A DNA stretch of 64,000 nt from Apiosordaria backusii (lineage: Eukaryota > Ascomycota > Sordariomycetes > Sordariales > Lasiosphaeriaceae): NCBI GenBank assembly GCA_030549205.1, contig JAUKTV010000001.1, forward strand, positions 1,922,001-1,986,000. Direction: 5' to 3'. This document shows positions 35,001 through 47,117 of the stretch, piece by piece. Both the position numbers and the translations under genes were made by a program. The notes under the pieces are model-generated. The model searched no databases. It was not told the origin of the DNA and saw only the letters and a list, made by a program, of their open reading frames with translations. The first letter of the stretch is position 1, and each line of letters starts with the position of its first letter.

Positions 35001-35246
35001 CCCCAAGACACGCTCGTCTGGCCCGGGGAGATACCGCGGTATGAATACGACACTCCCCTCGATGTCCACGAGAGGACCTTTGCAACCAAAGACCCCGTCC
35101 ACTCGGTAGCCACGTACGAATTTGTCAAGATTCGTCTCCAGGACTTGGTACAGCGGGTAGGGGGTGAAGCCGCGTTTGAGCAGACCTGGGCGGTCAATGT
35201 TGACAGGGACGTTTTGGTCGGCTTCCAAAGGCTAAGTCAGGGATAG
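32054..35246 (+). CDS. KAP120: Importin-beta family karyopherin (Kap120 / importin-11-like)
   Basis: Nuclear transport receptor that binds RanGTP and cargo; yeast Kap120 is linked to 60S ribosomal-subunit and Rpf1 transport. Exons 32054-32221 and 32286-35246 give 1042 residues; the intron has donor GTAGAG and acceptor CAG. The importin-beta N-terminal domain spans about residues 15-110: LSSDQAQRQSAGQQIQAW, then LRREVRWLAIIVLKNGIDKY with WRPRAKHAIP, which is typical of the Kap120/importin-11 branch. The rest is helical HEAT-like sequence with several acidic loops, such as DAWEESPEEWEAQERTEG. The acidic, Pro-rich ending (TEPDAPQPQDTLVWPGEIPR) also fits the family. The start is supported by the short first exon with a good splice junction. 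Confidence 0.9.
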
Positions 35247-35344
35247 AAGAACGATTTGGCAAGTTGGTGCGATTCAGATGACAAAGTGGAAAGGCGGGAC
35301 CAGGCGAGGTTGCTGATGGTGCTACGGGGGATGGATTGGCTTGG

Positions 35345-35371
35345 TGATGATGATGATGATGATGATGATGA
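35345..35371. repeat. TGA trinucleotide microsatellite
   Basis: About nine perfect TGA units just downstream of the KAP120 stop codon, probably in its 3' untranslated region. Confidence 0.85.
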
Positions 35372-35652
35372 GGTGGAGGAGGAAGTTGATATGGAGAGGG
35401 CTTGGGGGAGTTGATGATGAAGAAGTATTTGTATGAATGTGGTGATGTGGTGTTTAAGGGGCTGTTGGGCTGGGGCGGGTTATGAATGGAAGCGAGGGGT
35501 TTAGGGTTAGGCATGTATGTGGTTTCTTTGAGGGGGGCACGAGGTGGGCAAAAAGGATAGGCACTGCTAACTAGCCCGTCATGACTGTGCTACTAAATTC
35601 AATGCTTAGGTATTGGTCTATCTTTTAAAATCCTGATGCTCATCTTTCGTGG

Positions 35653-35717
35653 CCTACCGACTATCTTATAAGGCATGTGAAAGGTATGTTTTCAGGCTTT
35701 ACAAGATAGTCGGTAGG
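35653..35717. repeat. 65-bp imperfect palindrome (22-bp arms)
   Basis: Arms 35653-35674 and 35696-35717 are inverted copies matching at 20 of 22 positions, with a 21-base loop. Each arm begins CCTACCGACTATCTT when read inward. It could form a strong hairpin in DNA or RNA. Confidence 0.75.
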
Positions 35718-36504
35718 TTCTCAAATGAGAGTTTAACAAGCATCTCAATGCAAATGGAAATACCTATCAACTTCCTTCCGGGGGTCTATTATTGACTTTC
35801 TTTACAAGGCCTGTCAACTATCTAATAGAAAGTGTTTGAACTGTGTATCAAGAGCCTATCCGAGATTTCAGGAGTCCTCCTGTCTGACAATTGAAGTATG
35901 TGCCTACCTGTCTTTTGTTTTCGCCCATAGCGTGTAAGGGTTTGGTTACCCAATGGGAAAAAAGCAAATGCTGAGCAAAAAAGCGATTGTTTCTTTTTCC
36001 CATAGAGTTTTCCCAATTCAAGATAGGTATGAAACGTCTTGATTACCTACACAATGGACGAGATTCATGAGGAGTAGCAGTAGCGTAGTGTAAGAGAGGC
36101 GATTGAGAAGTAGTAGACCTTTTTCACATTCCACATCATGGATAATCCTCAACACCTTCACAGTGTGATTACGCATGGTCCACAAAGCAGTGAATTGTCG
36201 CATCTCTCTTCAATTACTCCTCCCACTGTTGATTCCCGCCATGTTTGATACCGGATATCCCACCCCCCCCCTTCTCCACCTTCCATATTCTCAAAACAAA
36301 AGAAAAGATAGATGATGTAGGATATATAAGCCGTCAAAAAGTTGCGCCCCGTCCCTATTTGCTATGCAGCCAGATTCCAATATCCCATGCTATAATTCTT
36401 TCGCCAACAAAACAAACAGACAACAAACAACACAGAGCCACCAAATATCTCGTCGCTAATCATTTACCGCGGGTACAGACTAAAAAAAAATGAGACTATG
36501 CAGT

Positions 36505-39500
36505 TCAAACATCCCCTTCAAACCTCGTCCTCGGCGTAGCAGGCGTATTAGGCGGGAGATGATTCCCAAAGGTATGCCAGCAATCAGGAGCTTGGAGGAT
36601 ATACCTATTGACACCTCATTAGCAACTTCTCAAAAAAGAAATACCGTGGCAATGTAAAAGAAACTCACCTGGCCATAGCCTCCCTAAACCGACTCTTATA
36701 CTCCTTCGGACTGGTCACCGTCGGCCTGTTCCTCCCCCCACCCGCAAACCCCCTGTTTTTAATCCAGCTCTCCAGCTGCTTGTCCCACGTGTATGTCCTG
36801 ATGCAGTCAATAATACCCACAACCAGCTCCTTTTTCACCTCATCCACCGCCACCATGAGTGAGTAATCCATCACGCCCATCCTCGCCAAAAACAGCGTGT
36901 CGTTGAACACCGACGTCTTTAGCAACCGCTTCGAGTGCTCCCGGGCAAAAAGCGGGGATTCGTAAATGTACTCGACCATGTTCTCGTCGAGTAACACCTC
37001 GTTTTGTTCACCTGTTGACTGGATACGGCGGTTGCGCATGGAGCCTTTGAGGTCAAAGGTCCGGGTGGGCGAGCGGTCGTAAAAGAGATTTTCCATGACG
37101 AGCAAGTCGAGCTTGATTTCCGTGTTGGTGACCGGGTTCCGGATGACGATCTGGAAGAAGCCGAGCATTTTTGCGATGACGGAGGGAAGGTCGTGGAAGA
37201 GGGCGTGCGCCATGAGGTCAAAGTAATCGGGGGCGAATTTGAGAAACGAAGAGGTCTCGACGGCGGAGAGAGACTTGAGGACGAAACGATCATCGAGGGT
37301 CTTGAGGAACACTGATTTTGTCTTGCCACCTTTGGAATCCCACTTCAGGCAGCGAGACAGAGACTCGGCGAAGCGGTCAGCAGCGCCAACCTTGCGACGA
37401 AGGGCATCGAATTGTTCGGCAAAGAAGATCTTGCACATCATTCTGGCCGAGCCTTCGGTGAACTGGTACTTGAGATGCGTCCCGGTCGAACGCAAGAGAC
37501 TGTTCTCCAACTCTGCCTTAGAAAGACCCGAGGATTGCTGTTGTTTCATTTCAAGGCCGTCACTGCTTTCGTCCGTCTCTCGCTGGTTCGACATTTCCCA
37601 CCTCTGGCGAATCTCAGCAAGCTTTGTCTTGTAGTCATCAGAGTTCAGAGCAAACGCTAATAGCGAGCTTGGCTCATCTTCTCTCACAATGACGTCCGAG
37701 TCGAAAAAGATATGGTCGCTCGCGTTGATGGGATACTCCAACGGGGTCCAATTACTGGCAGACCGTTCAGCCCAGAAATTGGTGAGCATGGTCATAAGAC
37801 TCTTTTTCTGATGTCTCGGAAGCTCTTCTGGGATCTCCTCTCCGGGTTCCAAAGAGTTCGCAATGTCTTTGGCGTCGGGCATGAACTCATCAAGTGTGAT
37901 GGTAGAGGCATCAGCATCGCTGCCTGCCCCTTCGTCATCGGAGCCCGCTCGACTTTCGTGTCGAGCATCATCAGCGTCTGCTTCCGCGTGAGCCTCTTCT
38001 TGTTGAGGGGCCTTGGAAGGAGGTGCAAGTGGCGAGCTGGGCTCGGATGTCTTATTTTGTGAGTCTTCTAGTGTAGTACCAGGGGTTGGCTGTAAGTTTT
38101 CACCAGGCTTCTTGTCGTTTTGATGCCTCTCCAAATGTTGTTCCTCGTCTGGACCCGGTTCTTTGACGGCTTGGTCCACGTCCTTGTAGACTTCCACTAT
38201 AGTCTTGGTGGACGTACGTGGAAGAAAGGCTCTCGTGGATTGCATCTTCGCAGCCCGCTGCTTGCGATCTCGCATCCGCTCCTTCTCGAACTCACGACTG
38301 AGTTGCTCAAAATGGCGGGCAAGCGTGGACACTTTAGATTCCCTTTTGTGGACATACCGGGGAATGGCTGACGGCGGGGCTTTGCGGTTCTTCAGAGCCC
38401 CAAGTCCGATACGTTCTACAAACTTCTTCTCCCCCTTATCTGGCATGATCTTTTGTCCTTCGGCGGCCGCTTCATGTGCCTTTTGTTCCTTCAACAGCAG
38501 CTTGCCAATGGCGGACTGCGCCCTGGGAAGCGTCCCAACCGGCTGAGATAAAGCACGAACCATTGGGGGTGAGACTGCTTGGCCTGTCTTTCTCGATATG
38601 GCGCGGTCTCCTGCAGCTCGTGACGAATCTGAAGCACCTTCACCAACGAATCCCGTACCGGTGGCATCAGTTGATACAGCACGTTGTTCCCGACGCAGTT
38701 GCTCAACCTTTTCTGTCAGCGACATATGTTGGGGCTCTGCAGGTTGGAAGGACACAGCCGGTGCTGTTGGTGTAGCAGGAGGCGGCATCGTGGTGTTTGC
38801 ATCGGATATTGTTGCTTTAGGCTGCTCGCTAGGCGGCGATGGTGACTGTTTAATAGCATCCAGCGTAAGATCTGAGCCGGCCAGAATATTCTTTGCTAAT
38901 GTTGGTGAGGTAGGGGTCGCGAGGTCCAAGGGCTCGACTCTCTCAAGAAGCTCATCGGCTTCGGTGGCAGCTGCTTCTTCCGTCGCCGTCACGACTGGTT
39001 TTGAGGTTGGCGACACAGGGGTTTCCGGTGGCTGACTGTTCTCACCCTCAGTATTTTGTGAGGGCTTTTCTTCGAACTCGAACCCACTGGGCTGGGACGC
39101 AGAGGGGTTGGATTTTTCCTCGGATTCCGAGCCAACAGACGTGGTTCCATCGGTACTGGGCAGAGATTCTTTCGACTCATTGTCTGAGAACATCTTCTTC
39201 AGCTGAATGATGGTCAGTTGTCGGACATCCTTGTCAGAAAGGAAGTCGGCCTCGAATTTGGTGAATGCCGCGTCCCAGTCTGTCACCTTCTCCAGCATTC
39301 CGCGTATGACAGCATTGAAAGGAATGACTTCATAGTACTTGGAACTCATGTAGGTCTCTTGTAGACTGCGAACCAGCTCTGCCTGGTCGTCGTGGGCTTT
39401 CTTGGTGAGCCTCTCAATCTCTGCCGTGCAGGCTTCCGCCTTCTCCGGGAGGACACTGTCAATTCGAATGCTCTTGAGCCTAGCTCGTACTGAGGTCATG

Positions 39501-42500
39501 AACCGGACCCAGCGTTCCTCAGCCTTGGTGAAGACATCATTCTTGAGCCGCAAATCATGATCAACCTTCCACGTAATCCTGGGTCGTGGCACAATAATCT
39601 CAAAGAGGTCAATGGGATCGTAGTGTATCCTCACAGCAATGTCGCGATACAAGTAGTAGAAAAATCGAATGTGATCCTTCTGGTGGTCATGTGGGCATTC
39701 GTTCTGTAGGCTTGACCGGATGCATCGGCTCCAGAATGAGAGCTCGAGGTACTTGCCAAACGAGTACTTCCAAGTACTGACCGACATGGGCATGAGACCG
39801 AAATGCTTCTTGCACTCTTTGCAGTAATTCCACATGCATATGCCGGTGCCGTCTTTGTCACCTTCGGTCTCTTGCGGTTTTTCAGGAAAGTTTTCTGGCC
39901 ACGCTGGCGCGTTCTCAAGGATGATGGTGATGCGAGCATTATCGTGAACATAGGTGCGATGGTGATCAAGCATCTTTCTCTCACAGCCGTTGGCGTGACA
40001 CACCATATCAGAACCCTCGCAAATGTCCTCGATGTACTGCCCCAGCGTACAATCCTGATCCATGTTGCCGTTTGTATCAGGATGTTCATTGTAAAACTCG
40101 ATGGCAACTAGACCGGGCTCAACGCACGGGATCTTGGTTTCCGTGCAAGTGACGGAATAGAGCACTACAATGTTTTGGTGGGAATAGGGGTCGAAAAGAT
40201 CAAGACTGTCCTGGATGTACGTCTCCCACTGTCTGGATTGTGTCTGATAGTTGTGCAATGCCTTGTCATATTCGACATCGTGGACAGCGTGCAAGACCTC
40301 CATGACTTTTCGAGGAGCTTTCTGACCAATTTCATGGACCATTTCCGGCTTGATCAGCTGAAAGCGTAATGGCCGGGTTTTTTCGCTCTCTTCCGGATCT
40401 TCGACAATGTCTTGGTCGCGAAGACGGCGCAAGTAGACCAAACGCCTCTCCTGCTCCCGTGCTTTCATAAGAAGGTAGGGCTGTGTGAACTTGACAAACG
40501 GAGACGCTGAAAGAATTCTAGTTTCATACTTGGCCACCATGTCGCTGTAGAAAGTTGGCATTGGTACATCCTCAGGCACCTGGACATGAGAATGAGACTC
40601 ATGCAAAGATATCAGCTTCTGTGCAGCATCAGTTGTTGGCTGAGCCGGCGGTCCGGTGCCGGTTGTGTCTGTAGTCGGTTCCTGCGCAATGGCAGCATCG
40701 TGGCCCACCTGAGTCCGCAGCAGGTTCTCCTCCTCGGTGCTCTGAGAGGTGATGAGGATAGCGGGGCGCTGACTAGCTGGGTCAGGGACGCATCCCGGGG
40801 AGATCAGGAGGCTGTCATCAGTGGGCTGTCGTGATGTAAGTGTCGATGGCGCCACAGACTCAAGCTCTGTTGGAATCTGAACAAACTCATCGCGCATCAA
40901 GCATGATTCCAGCTTTAGGTTGTAGAACACGTATACCATGAACTCGGTGATGCGCTTCATGCGAGATAGTATCGGGGTGGAAGCCCCGCGCAGGGCAATT
41001 GTGCAGCCGCGGTCTTTGGGGCATCCCGAAAGAAAGATGTACGTCTTCTTCTTGCCCTTGATTCCATGATTGACGTATGTCTTGACCTCAAAACTTTCGC
41101 ATGTGCCCACCCGAGCGCCGAGGCTAAGCATATCCATCGACGAAATGACAGGCATGTTGACGATTCTCGACACAGCCTCAATGACAGTCGGCTTGACGTT
41201 GTAAGCAACGGCGACGTTGGCTTCCGACAGATACTGTAAAGCCACCCCGGCCACGCTCTTCTCCACCAGCAGCACATGTGGTTCGAGATTGAGAATTCGG
41301 TTAACCACCATTCTCAGATACTCCTTTTCTTGCTCAATTACGGGCTGCAAACTCATAAAATGCTGCTCTGGATGGCGCTGATATTCGAGTGGGAAGGTGA
41401 TGATGACAATCCTGGGGTTGCGAATCTTGCGGGGCATGCTTTTGAGTGCAAGATTCTTGGTAAAGACAACTCCGTGAACGTAGGCTGTGTCACTTGGCCT
41501 GCCCCCCGGGATCTTCTTCAGCTTGACCCAATGTCGAATATCCATATCGTCTCCGTTGCGAATGTCGGGGTCGACATCATCGGCACACTTGTCGAGGATG
41601 GGGATAAGAGCCCGCTCCCAACTGGCCGGATTGGGGATCTCGGAGTCATCCAGCAGTTGCCGGAAAAGCCTTTTTACATGCTGCAAACCGGCTGGATTGA
41701 GGCCCTCCTCAGAGAGCTTGCCTTCACGCGGAGCATCGTTCCGCTTCGACCCTGGATGTTCAACCCCGCTCTCGAAGATTGATAGAGCGTCGGTCGAAGC
41801 AGAGTTGCCCTTGATGATGGCTGATTTGGGCCGTGGTGATCGTAAATGATGAGCACCGATGCTTGCAATGCTCATATTCCTCCTTCGAGGTGGTCGTGCA
41901 TGAATTGATAAGTTCTGCAAACCACCCCCGCTACTGCCACCACCTCCGCCAACACCGTCTTCAAACCCACGACTTGTGTAACTGAGGCCACTAGTACTTT
42001 TCTCGCCATGGCGGAACCGATGCTTCCTCCCTGCTCCAAGATAGGTGCCGAAACTTGATCGATCGGGGTCAAGGCTGGCGGGCTGGAAATCGCTGCTGTT
42101 CATGGTAGCAAAAATACTGCCCATTTGTTGCTCATCTTCGCTGGATTCGTCAGACATGTAGTCTGCCAGTTCAGGGTCAATAATGTTATCGGCATGAAAG
42201 GCATTGGCGTTCGACTTGGTTCCCGGGTCGTCGCCAGCTGGCTTGCGAAATGGAGCCCTTTCTTCGGGGGCCCCCTTCAGCCTAGTCAAAAAGTTGTGCT
42301 TGGAGTGGTGTCTGCGATGCCCTGATGACTGTGGACGACTTGTCGATAAGGACTTGAGTGAGCGCGATGAGCTTGGCCGACTCAGCTGCGGCATGTCGAT
42401 TTCCAAGATGGCAGAATTTCGGTTGCTGTCCCCGACTCGCCTGGTTGCCGGTATTGCCATCATTGGGGTTGTCGCGCTCCGCGTATGGTCAGCCTGCTCT

Positions 42501-44056
42501 GTTCTTTCCAAGATGCTTGCCTCGTCATCCGCCTTTTGCTTGAGGGCTGCGGCCACAGCCTTTGGCTGATTGGCTCGAAAGATGGCTGGAAGATAGGATT
42601 CGTCCGCTGAATCATCCGAACCACTGTCGTACCGACGATTTATGACATTGAGACATGTCTTGCAAACTCTCAGAGAACCCTGGACGCCAAACTTTGCTCC
42701 AGAGATGTTAGATGTACATTTCGAATCAAAAATACACCCGCATGTCCTGCAGTGGTGTTTCCTTCGAAATGCAGAGAAGGGTGTACCGCACAAAAAGCAC
42801 TCTTTGCAAGTCTCATCGGCCATCCAGAACTCTTTGCTCAAGACCTGCTTTCGCATCCGCTCTAATCTAGCATTGACCATTTCAGGAGCGCCCTCGTTTG
42901 TGGTGGTGCCTGGAATTCTCATAATGCCTGACTGAAGCCTCTGCGGCCTCTCATGATGTCTGAAAGAATCATGATACACCGTACTGTGGGCTGACGTGCT
43001 TATAGGACTGGCCTCAGCGGTACCGGGTTCCATGGATGAGGACCGTGAGTGGCTACCTCCTCTTGTATAGGTAATCCGGTCAATCACTGCTGGCCGTCTC
43101 ATCACCTCAGTTGGCGTGGCCCTGGTCTGTGACGAAGGCCGTGTTTCTGCTGTGGTTTGTATCGGACTGCGGGGAGTATCTCCGCTACCATCAAGACGAG
43201 GAGCATCCTCTCGCCTTGTACGGCCTGAGATCATCATCTTGTCACTGGTGGCCACGCTGTCTAAGCTGCCATTCCCAACCAGAAGCGGACTGTTTCCCAC
43301 TTCACTTAGCCTACTTATACTTCCCCGGCCTGAACCGCGGCTGGGCAGCTCTTCACGGGTAGCTGTACCACGGGCGGTATCACTTTCGGCGAAACCCGTT
43401 GATACGACAGGCATGGCCGGGGCATTTGTCGTGGTGGCAGCCACGGCAATCTTGGGAAGGCCTGGAGTGCCCGGTGATGGGTTTTTCGATGCCGATGCTG
43501 TCGTTATGGAAGAGGCCTTGGACGACTGTATGGCGGGGGACAGAGAGTCGGTTGTCGCTGTGGCCAGACCTGAAGAGGACATGCCAGATACCGCAACATC
43601 TGAAGAGACCGTAGAATTCAAGGTTGCGTTTGTCACCCCGCTATCCCCTCTCGGCACAAAATTTACAGTATTCAAGCTCCTCCTTAATGATCCATCGTAG
43701 CTCTCGGCATCGTCCACCTCCTGAGCAGAGCTCTTGCCCACGCCACTGACAGCCTCCTTTATCCTGCTGTATAAGCCGCTCAGCCCTTGCTGTACAATCT
43801 CGCCAGCAGTCCCCTGTTTATCCGATGTTGGAAGGCTGCCTGGGGGAGGTGCAAAGTCATTGAAGGTGGTGAGGACATCCGACTGGCTAGCTGAGGTATG
43901 TATCTTGTCGAGGGCGAGTGAGAGTTGTTCTCTTTCGGCAAGCGTAGACACTGTGGGGGAAACCAAGGAACCGCGACGACTTCGGGAGTCAGCTGGGGAC
44001 GCAGGGACCGGCGGAGCTAGGGAGGGGGGTCGCAGAGCATTCTGGCTGGCCATCAC
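36505..44056 (-). CDS. FAB1: 1-phosphatidylinositol-3-phosphate 5-kinase (Fab1/PIKfyve)
   Basis: Makes PI(3,5)P2 from PI3P on endosome and vacuole membranes, controlling vacuole size and membrane recycling. The first exon (36669-44056) is a single 7.4-kb frame. A last exon at 36505-36604 is joined through donor GTGAGT, branch GCTAAT and acceptor TAG, adding a tail that ends TPATPRTRFEGDV; the total is 2495 residues. Domains in order: a disordered Ser/Thr-rich head; a FYVE finger at about 414-475 (WMADETCKECFLCGTPF, FRRKHHCRTCG); a CCT/TCP-1-like domain (VVFTKNLALKSMPRKI, ILSRMKRITEFMVYVFYNLK); a Cys-rich linker; a second disordered region with EKERMRDRKQRAAKM; and a C-terminal PIPK lipid-kinase domain (RTFDLKGSMRNRR, MGVMDYSLMVAVDE, GIIDCIRTYTWDKQLE). 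The catalytic MDYSL and IDxxRxYTWDK motifs are intact. Confidence 0.97.
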
Positions 44057-44838
44057 ACTTAGAGTGGACTTTGATTAGGGTGATGCGAATGGACGGTTGG
44101 GCCTGTTTGCTATAGGACTATCGTAACAACTGTGCGTGGTGGTCAGAGGTGTGGAAATGACTGAAGGTGGGCCGTGTTGATTCGTGACCCTTGCGAAGCG
44201 AAATGCAGATGACGTTGGGCGCCGTTACCTGAACTAAACCAGACGGCAGAAACGAAAAATGGGTTTGTTTGACTACCAAAGATCAAGCCATCTGGACCCC
44301 GTCATCGAGTTAGAGAAGTTTGGCTTAGATCACAGTTATAAGACAATACTGCAATGCTGAGGTTGGATTCCAGAGGTTCAGTCGAGATGCAGCCGCCTGG
44401 AAGCGGGATGATCGCTACCATGTTAGGCTGCCGCAGGACCCTTGAGGGGCATGTCGTCACTGGACAGGTCACTGGACAGAAAATGGTGTTACATACAACT
44501 GCAGGTAGCTTAGCAGATTATCACGTGGTTGACGTGCAGAAGTGTTAGCAGGCGGCAGTTGGCTGCTGTTTAAACGATGTTGCTCTTCTCTTTGGCTGAG
44601 GGGCAGTTGAATGTGGGGCAGCTCATGTGAGTTGGTGTTACCCGACTTCCAAGTCAGTGCAGACAGGGCTGTTTGAACGCGTTTCTTGTTCTCGAACGCG
44701 TATGCTGCAAAGCCCATTGTTACCTCAACACGCAACCTCCAGCATCGTTCTGAATTCGAACGAACGCAGTGCCTACAAAGCATCACGATGACCACACAAC
44801 CCCGTTGACTTTCTCAGCATTCACCCACTTAAGAGAAA
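44057..44838. other. Divergent promoter region
   Basis: Between FAB1 (-) and the duplicated-motif protein (+). No gene or clear regulatory motif seen. Confidence 0.4.
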
Positions 44839-46941
44839 ATGTCAACTCGCTTTCAAACATGGTCCCCTAGCGGCAACAAGGCCGCAAAAATACCCCGCCG
44901 CCTCGTTGAGATTCCCCGAGACCAAGAGGAGTTGCTGAATCGGAGTGACATTTGGCTTAAGCATCATATACCATCAAGTATCTTGGAAAAAGTCAAAGCC
45001 AGTTGTCTGAATACTCAACACAAGACTTCGGTGGTGGAACCCTCATCACCAATAACCCCCTCCCGGACTTGGGCACCCAACCTGGGTGATAAGAACACCA
45101 CAATCCCGCGCCAGCTTGTGGAACTTCCGAGAGATCAAGAGAAGCTTCTCAGCCAAACTGATGCTTATAGCGCGCCGCATATACCCGCCAAACTCTCGGA
45201 TCATACCAGAGCTAGCTCCAAGGGTTCTCGGCATAGACCTCCTGTGGCTGTGCCTTCGTCACCTACACCTACGCCTACGCCTCAACAAACAAAGGAGCCC
45301 CAGTTAGCTGCAGTAGCGGAACTTCCATTACCCAGCAGCAGCGCGGGATCTGATGAAGATGCAGAGGCTCAAGTCCCCAAGGTCTCTGTCCAAACAGGAG
45401 TCCAGCAGCCTGCATCACAGGCCCCAAGACTTCATGCACCCGAACCGACACCACCGTCAGCTCAAATTATACCTTCTACCTATCCTGAGCCCTCTGTCAT
45501 GGCCTCACCACCAAAACAGAAGCGTCGGAGACTCATGAAAAATGCTGCAGCTAGCCTTGATCCGGCGGAGCTTAGTATACAGTCGACTCGCCCGTCAATC
45601 CTGTCACTACCAAAACCACCTAGTCCGCCACGGCCAGCCAGTTCGTCCATACCACCTAGTTCGTCATTGCCAGCCAGTCCAATAGTGATTCGCTCACAGT
45701 CGATTGTTCCGCCAGCTTTTCAGCCAGTTGTTCCCAGGACGGTTTTTCGCGGTGGTGGCTTGCCAGAATCAAGTGGCAGTTCCGAAAGACCGCCTCCGAA
45801 TGTTCCAGCATCTCAGGATCCATATAATTTGTTCAAAGAGACTTATCCAGACTACGAGGGTAGTCTGGGAGATTTCGTCCGTGGGGTCCTGACTTTGATC
45901 CCTCTCCAGAAAAAGAAGACAGTCCCACAATATCTACTTGACGACTACATTCGTGTCTTCTCCGGAGACTATCTCGACTATATTGAGCATCTGAGGGACG
46001 ACCAAAGGCCACTGACTACTTGGGAGTGGTATTGCGAAAATGTCCCGCGCCCTATCTACATGAAAGGAGTTCTTTCCAGTGACGGTCTTAAGGGTATTCG
46101 TCGTCGGTACCCCGACAAGGTCTTTGCGATCGAGGCACAAGCAACGCCTGTTCAGCCGAGCGTCCGGCAACAGAATGTTCAGCAAAACGAGATGCTGAAT
46201 ACATTTTCGGCGCCTATTCCGGCTAGTTTTGGACAACAGAATGTACAGCAGAACCAGATGTCGAATACATTTTCAACGCCTCTTTTCCATTCCACTTCAA
46301 GGCCTTCCAATTTCGGAAAACGGCCCTCGGTCCACGTGGCCGAGCTAGCCTCTGACCCGATCTCCACGGCAGAAGACCTACCGTTCAAGGAACAGCCACG
46401 GACGAACATCCGTCGTTCAACAGGGGGTGCTGGCCCAGCGACAAAATTCATATCTGCCTCAGCTCGCCAGCCTCTGACCCAGAGCGTGCGGCCAGTAAAC
46501 ATGACGGCCCCAAGAGTGTCATCATCGAGTGTACGGTTTGAGACGCAGGTGGATTTTCCAGCACGGGAGATAGAATCGTCAGGCGGCTCCATTTGGGACC
46601 AAGGTGTTAGTGCTACGGTGTCCACCCAACAGATGGAAGTTGAAGGGCCACCAGATGAAGAGCCTGTGAACAATCCTGTGCCATCTTCATTTTCGCAGAG
46701 CGGAGAGGATATTCCCCAAGAAGAAACCGGGAATTCGGCCAAGCGTCGCATCGAGTACAGGTTGTCAGATGAGAACTCGGCCGGAGGCATCAAAAGGCCG
46801 TGGGAAGCAGTTGGCGATCCCGAGGAACAACAGTCAGTACAGCAGCAGTGCTTTGCAACATTTTTGGCAGAGATTTGGGGCCATCAGCGTAGCAAGGGCA
46901 GACAAGTCGGATCTGCCATGTCAACACGGCAGCTTTGTTGA
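44839..46941 (+). CDS. Disordered protein with internal duplications; possible telomere-protein relative
   Basis: Single exon, 700 residues, no family certain. Two internal duplications are visible. Residues ~19-37 (RRLVEIPRDQEELLNRSD) recur at ~85-105 (RQLVELPRDQEKLLSQTD). QQNVQQNEMLNTFSAP recurs shortly after as QQNVQQNQMSNTFSTP. Long Pro/Ser-rich linkers surround one ordered-looking block of ~90 residues, running from YPDYEGSLGDFVRGVLTL through LLDDYIRVFSGDYLDYIEHL to TTWEWYCENVPRPIY. From memory, IPRDQxxLL motifs and this block resemble the C-terminal part of fungal proteins annotated as TPP1/Est3-like shelterin subunits, but no N-terminal OB-fold is present. That link is a weak inference. 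A KQKRRRLMK cluster suggests nuclear location. The last ~30 residues may be misread if an unseen intron lies there. Confidence 0.7.
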   Translation: MSTRFQTWSPSGNKAAKIPRRLVEIPRDQEELLNRSDIWLKHHIPSSILEKVKASCLNTQHKTSVVEPSSPITPSRTWAPNLGDKNTTIPRQLVELPRDQEKLLSQTDAYSAPHIPAKLSDHTRASSKGSRHRPPVAVPSSPTPTPTPQQTKEPQLAAVAELPLPSSSAGSDEDAEAQVPKVSVQTGVQQPASQAPRLHAPEPTPPSAQIIPSTYPEPSVMASPPKQKRRRLMKNAAASLDPAELSIQSTRPSILSLPKPPSPPRPASSSIPPSSSLPASPIVIRSQSIVPPAFQPVVPRTVFRGGGLPESSGSSERPPPNVPASQDPYNLFKETYPDYEGSLGDFVRGVLTLIPLQKKKTVPQYLLDDYIRVFSGDYLDYIEHLRDDQRPLTTWEWYCENVPRPIYMKGVLSSDGLKGIRRRYPDKVFAIEAQATPVQPSVRQQNVQQNEMLNTFSAPIPASFGQQNVQQNQMSNTFSTPLFHSTSRPSNFGKRPSVHVAELASDPISTAEDLPFKEQPRTNIRRSTGGAGPATKFISASARQPLTQSVRPVNMTAPRVSSSSVRFETQVDFPAREIESSGGSIWDQGVSATVSTQQMEVEGPPDEEPVNNPVPSSFSQSGEDIPQEETGNSAKRRIEYRLSDENSAGGIKRPWEAVGDPEEQQSVQQQCFATFLAEIWGHQRSKGRQVGSAMSTRQLC

Positions 46942-47117
46942 TGTCAGATACCATGCCAGCTGTCAAATTGTACGGCATGGGAAATACAATATGTATTCTT
47001 ACAGCATTTCATGCATTTCTCGTCTATCCGTCGTTAAAGGGGGTATCAAGTGTCTGTTATACATTGCCCAGCCGGCTCTTCCGGGTTCACATTTAAAGTG
47101 TTATGTGCTGTTGTGAT

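Larger units (their letters stand above)
35247..36504. other. Convergent AT-rich intergenic region with repeats
   Basis: Between KAP120 (+) and FAB1 (-). Holds a TGA microsatellite, a long hairpin, a weaker 7-bp stem (35795-35801 with 35827-35833), and otherwise AT-rich DNA without coding evidence. It has the look of an eroded non-coding insertion, but no terminal repeats or target-site duplication could be fixed. Confidence 0.45.
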
